From: Straminergon stramineum
Lineage: Eukaryota > Streptophyta > Bryopsida > Hypnales > Calliergonaceae
NCBI GenBank assembly: GCA_963920665.1
Contig: OY987266.1
Span: forward strand, 23,300,248-23,364,247
DNA: 64,000 nt
Reading direction: 5' to 3'
Positions 60,966 through 64,000 of the stretch are shown here, in pieces (the first letter of the stretch is position 1; each line of letters begins with the position of its first letter). Made by a program: the position numbers and the translations under genes. The notes under the pieces are model-generated. The model did no database searches and was not told the origin of the DNA. It saw only the letters and a list, made by a program, of their open reading frames with translations.

Positions 60966-61460
60966 TTGAGATTCCTTTTACGGTAGGGAGTGTATCTTAG
61001 TGCGGGTAGCCCTTCTTTAGCTAGAATTTTTATTGGTGGTCCTGGAGAATCGAGGATGCAGTTGGACTGCCACCTACGAGCAGGACCTCTTGATTGTAGG
61101 TTAAGTAGGACAGGGTGCGGCGACGTACACGTGTATTGTAGAATCTGGCAATTTCCAGTGGCAGTAAAATTTTGACTGTTGAGGGTTCCATGTCCTGGTT
61201 GGGAAGTGGATCGATAAGTCCTAGCATCTCCCACGGCAGCTACTAAGAGTTTTTGGAGTCTTGTAGGCATGTGGAATGTGGACCAAGACTATCTGGTCAT
61301 GTTCCATGTCGAATGTCTCCGGTGCAGTGGACCATTGCTGCATGCGGAGAGAAGAAATGCGGATCCATTAGGAATCGTAATTTGTTGCACCTGTAGTTGA
61401 GGGCAGTAGCACCTGTAGAAATTTGGTTTGGATCCATAAGCAAACCAAGGAATCTAATAC

Positions 61461-61939
61461 CTCAAGCATTCATATGATAGTATTTGACAATTCCAAATGC
61501 CTATTAGAAAGAAGGCAATTTACTGGCTCTGTATCGAAGGAGGCTGTGCATTGGCAATTGCCCACTAGGAAGTTTGTGAAATTGATGTAGGAAATTACTT
61601 GAAAAGTGAACCATTACCAGAGCGCCAGATCCACTGTAGTACCATCGTGCCAAAATTATCCGGAAGTCCATGTAATGAAAAGAACCATGCCTGGATGAAA
61701 CACCTCTGAAACAGAACAAAATCAAATGGAAAGTTTGTTGGAAAATAATTAGCACGAAGGCTTGGGTGGTCACAGAGTGGATGGTATTCCTGTGTACGAA
61801 GTCCTCAGATTGAAACCGCCATAGAGCATTCCCAACATGCTCGTCTTGCAGTGAAGGACCACGTACACCAACGCTTTTTGTTGCAAATCAAGGAAAACAT
61901 GCAAATTGCTTTATTTCTCCAGGATACTTTGATGGGCGG
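61461..61939. other. Intergenic region downstream of PETs copy 2
   Basis: No convincing ORF; a short minus-strand frame (61504-61773) is unrecognised. The base composition is intermediate. No counterpart next to copy 1. Confidence 0.4.
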
Positions 61940-62190
61940 TTAACCCCTCAAGGCCCAAGCAATTTCTGTACTTTTTCACAAGTTTGAACTTAGATTGAGA
62001 GTGTGCATTTGCACATCAAGCTTATTACATGATGTCAATTGTACTTTTGAGCTTCCCTGTACAATATGAACATCATAATATGAAATTCATTTAGATGTAC
62101 TTCTTAGAATGTAAGTTTATGAAGTTACAACTTTGACTTGTTGAACAGGTGAGAGGCTTAAAAATGGCTCCTTGGGCCTTGAGGGGTTAA
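61940..62190. mobile_element. TTAA-type (piggyBac-like) MITE, 251 bp
   Basis: The ends TTAACCCCTCAAGGCCCAAG and its inverse are perfect over about 20 bp. This is the shortest copy of the family. The variant CCTCAAGG matches the copies inside the PETs introns better than those in the AT-rich regions. Confidence 0.85.
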
Positions 62191-63116
62191 ACGTCAAGGC
62201 TCGTAGTGAGACTGCTTGTATAATGGGGGGGTCAATCATCGGCACGCTTTCCCACAGCCTTTGAAATTGGCAACCTGGTGCAATGTTTCTTGTCGTGCAT
62301 CCGTCACTTCATTCCAAGAAACAAGAAAAACACACTGCTTTATTCACAGAAATGGATTTCTGTAGTGACACTAATTTTGTCCCCTCACGAATAGGACAAT
62401 TCAGTGTGCTCTAGTGGACTGACCCCACTACTGAATAGTATGTCCATCGACATCAGTGAGCCAACCAGACTTTATCTGAACCTATCCCACATGGAACTTG
62501 GTCCTAAGTCACTGTATGCTTCCAAATATCAGTTGAAGAAGACAAATCAACAATATTGCAGGGTAATTTCCGGATACAGACAGATAAGAGTCCACAAGAC
62601 GAATCCGTCCTAGATGCTCGTACTTCCGCGTAGTACAGTTTTTGTATCCAAAAGCATGTGCCAATGCAGATACGTGACGTGCGACTATAGGGACATAGTT
62701 TGAGTTAAATCCGTAGCATTCTTCATCACAAGAAAGTGTGAATGCAGGAATTGTAGAGAACTCCGGTTCTTATTAGAAACCGAAGTAAATAAGAGTCCAC
62801 TTGCTCAAGACCCCCGATCCCCACAAAAAGAGGACGAGTTTGGGAATGACATTCCCCCTTGCACAGTTATAGTGCTCAAAACATGCAGGAAACAAACAGC
62901 AAATTCACAGACAAAAGTCATCAATCAACCGAGAAACAAGAGCAATGGAATGAATCCAAACAGAGGAGAGAACCTTCGTAATTGTTGATAAACCAGACTT
63001 GCAAAGAGCAGACATTAAAGTACACGGATTTACAGATCAGCAAGAGGCATAATAAGCGAGGGAGGATGAGGAACTAAGTAGCTGGCGTGGAATTAGCTGA
63101 CATGGACGCAGCCAGG
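62191..63116. other. Intergenic region, probably 3'UTR of the NRAMP gene in part
   Basis: No gene recognised. The small ORF 62404-62613 on the plus strand has no features. The part nearest 63116 is likely the 3'UTR of the minus-strand transporter gene. Confidence 0.4.
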
Positions 63117-64000
63117 TCAGACGTGGCCGGCTTCGCCGAACGAGCCCTGGCGGATGGACTGGATGACGAGGTAGCCATTCAAGCCGCCTATAATGACCGC
63201 GATAATCCAAGCGCAGATCCGCGCCACCCAGCAATTGACGAAGCTGCCCATCTTGTCGCGGGAGCTCGTGAAGTGCACCAGCGGCACCACGGCGAAGATC
63301 AAGGTGAACGACAGGATGACTTGACTGAGCACGAGCAGACGCCCGGCGCCGTTGTTGCCGCCGATAGCCGCCACAATCGCCGCGGGGACGATGGCAATCG
63401 AGCGGGTGATCAAGCGTCGCAGCCACGGCTTGATCCTCATGTTGAGAAATCCCTCCATCACGACTTGACCCGCCAACGTGCCGATGATGGTGGAGTTTTG
63501 GCCACTGGCCAGCAGGCCCACGCCGAACAGGATACGCGCCGCGTTGTCGCCCAGCGCCGGCGCCAGCAGCTTGTAGGCGTCGCTGATGTTGGCGACTTCG
63601 CGGTTCGCATTGGGGCCGTAATGGAACGCGGCCGCCGCGAGGATTAGGATGGACGCATTCACGAAGAAGGCCAGCATGAGCGAGAGGCAGGAGTCCCAGG
63701 TGCCGTATTTCACCGCCATTTTGCGGCCTTCTTTCGTTCGTGGGTACGCGCGCGTTTGAATGATGCTGGAGTGGAGAAACAGCGAGTGCGGCATGCACGT
63801 CGCGCCCAGGATGCCGATGGCGTTGAAAAGAATGTCGGAATTCGTGATGATATCGGGCTTAGGATACAATCCCGCCACCACTTTGATCCATTCGGGTTTC
63901 ACGGCGATGAGCTCGTAGACAAACACGGCGGTGATGAGGAGGCAGAGCAAGAACACGATGACCTCCAAGCTTCGGAAGCTGCGCGTCCCGCAGACGAGGA
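63117..64000 (-). CDS. NRAMP family divalent-metal transporter, partial (3' part)
   Basis: A membrane protein that co-transports Mn2+, Fe2+ or related ions with protons. The frame is open to the window edge (LVCGTRSFRSLEVIVF...), so the N-terminal half is missing and the true start lies outside. About 294 residues are visible with roughly seven hydrophobic helices. The TM6 signature reads GATCMPHSLFLHS; the Ala and Met of the A-x-x-M-P-H element that bind the metal in bacterial NRAMP structures are present, but the usual Asn after His is Ser. Later come the ASGQNSTI..GTLAGQVVMEGF segment and an R-rich loop before the next helix. The C-terminus is short (FGEAGHV, stop TGA 63117-63119). The gene is GC-rich like PETs and this part is a single exon. 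The Ser variant is known in some NRAMP branches. Confidence 0.9.
   Translation of the reverse strand, partial: LVCGTRSFRSLEVIVFLLCLLITAVFVYELIAVKPEWIKVVAGLYPKPDIITNSDILFNAIGILGATCMPHSLFLHSSIIQTRAYPRTKEGRKMAVKYGTWDSCLSLMLAFFVNASILILAAAAFHYGPNANREVANISDAYKLLAPALGDNAARILFGVGLLASGQNSTIIGTLAGQVVMEGFLNMRIKPWLRRLITRSIAIVPAAIVAAIGGNNGAGRLLVLSQVILSFTLIFAVVPLVHFTSSRDKMGSFVNCWVARICAWIIAVIIGGLNGYLVIQSIRQGSFGEAGHV

Larger units (their letters stand above)
55712..61460. repeat. Right arm of the PETs inverted repeat, identical core 5749 bp
   Basis: Mirror image of 33689-39437. Homology stops abruptly at 61460. Inward, the first differences are single bases and one 1-bp indel (55711 to about 55600), then the similarity falls sharply. 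The spacer between the two cores is about 16.3 kb, most of it transposons. Confidence 0.95.

Noticed and set aside
33689..61460. PETs duplication as an assembly artefact
   Set aside because: Not fully excluded, but the different promoters, 5'UTR introns of different length and different outer flanks show that two distinct loci exist; only the identical core could have been overwritten in assembly.
63037..63798. A 253-codon minus-strand ORF and a 186-codon plus-strand ORF over the transporter
   Set aside because: Both overlap the NRAMP frame, which has clear transmembrane helices and family motifs; the alternatives are R/H-rich shadows.
1..64000. CRISPR array, rRNA or bacterial operon
   Set aside because: No regularly spaced identical short repeats, no rRNA-like sequence, and the genes have spliceosomal introns.

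Overview
The window is nuclear DNA of a green plant of the streptophyte line. Two genes with GC-rich exons and GT-AG introns encode the chloroplast polyprotein PETs (S1-S1-EF-Ts-EF-Ts behind a plastid transit peptide). Two encode MYB-CC (PHR1-like GARP) transcription factors, and one partial gene encodes an NRAMP metal transporter. Between them lie AT-rich tracts packed with DNA-transposon remains. A non-seed plant (bryophyte, lycophyte or fern) or a charophyte alga seems more likely than an angiosperm, but the sequence alone does not settle this.

Layout. 1-4916: repeats, a fold-back element and the upstream region of the first MYB-CC gene. 4917-8691 (+): MYB-CC gene 1, eight exons that keep frame. 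8692-24942: transposon-rich DNA with a 7.6 kb element bounded by inverted termini (14246-21882) and three 133-bp MITEs. 26637-24943 (-): MYB-CC gene 2, a 5'-truncated paralogue converging on gene 1. 26780-33688: TTAA-flanked piggyBac-like MITEs and a long hairpin. 39208-34184 (-): PETs copy 1. 41842-41096 (-): an unassigned ORF. 43265-46781: a Tc1/mariner-like element with inverted repeats of about 0.94 kb around a decayed transposase, lying next to a decayed methyltransferase-like gene (46811-48190). 48743-54524: nested transposons. 55941-60965 (+): PETs copy 2. 61461-63116: intergenic with one more MITE. 63117-64000 (-): 3' part of an NRAMP gene.

The most striking structure is the PETs inverted repeat. 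Positions 33689-39437 and 55712-61460 are mirror images (paired coordinates always sum to 95149), and I saw no substitution or indel in about 5.75 kb. The homology continues inward through the 5'UTR intron, first exon and proximal promoter, but there it is strongly diverged and full of indels. Two genes encoding the same 1058-residue protein are therefore driven by different promoters. An old inverted duplication whose transcribed part has been homogenised by gene conversion explains this best.

The second theme is a family of elements beginning TTAACCCC and ending GGGGTTAA, at about ten loci. One copy sits inside a PETs intron 17 bp from the splice acceptor and is shared by both arms. Retention of that intron would end translation after the S1 domains, before EF-Ts.
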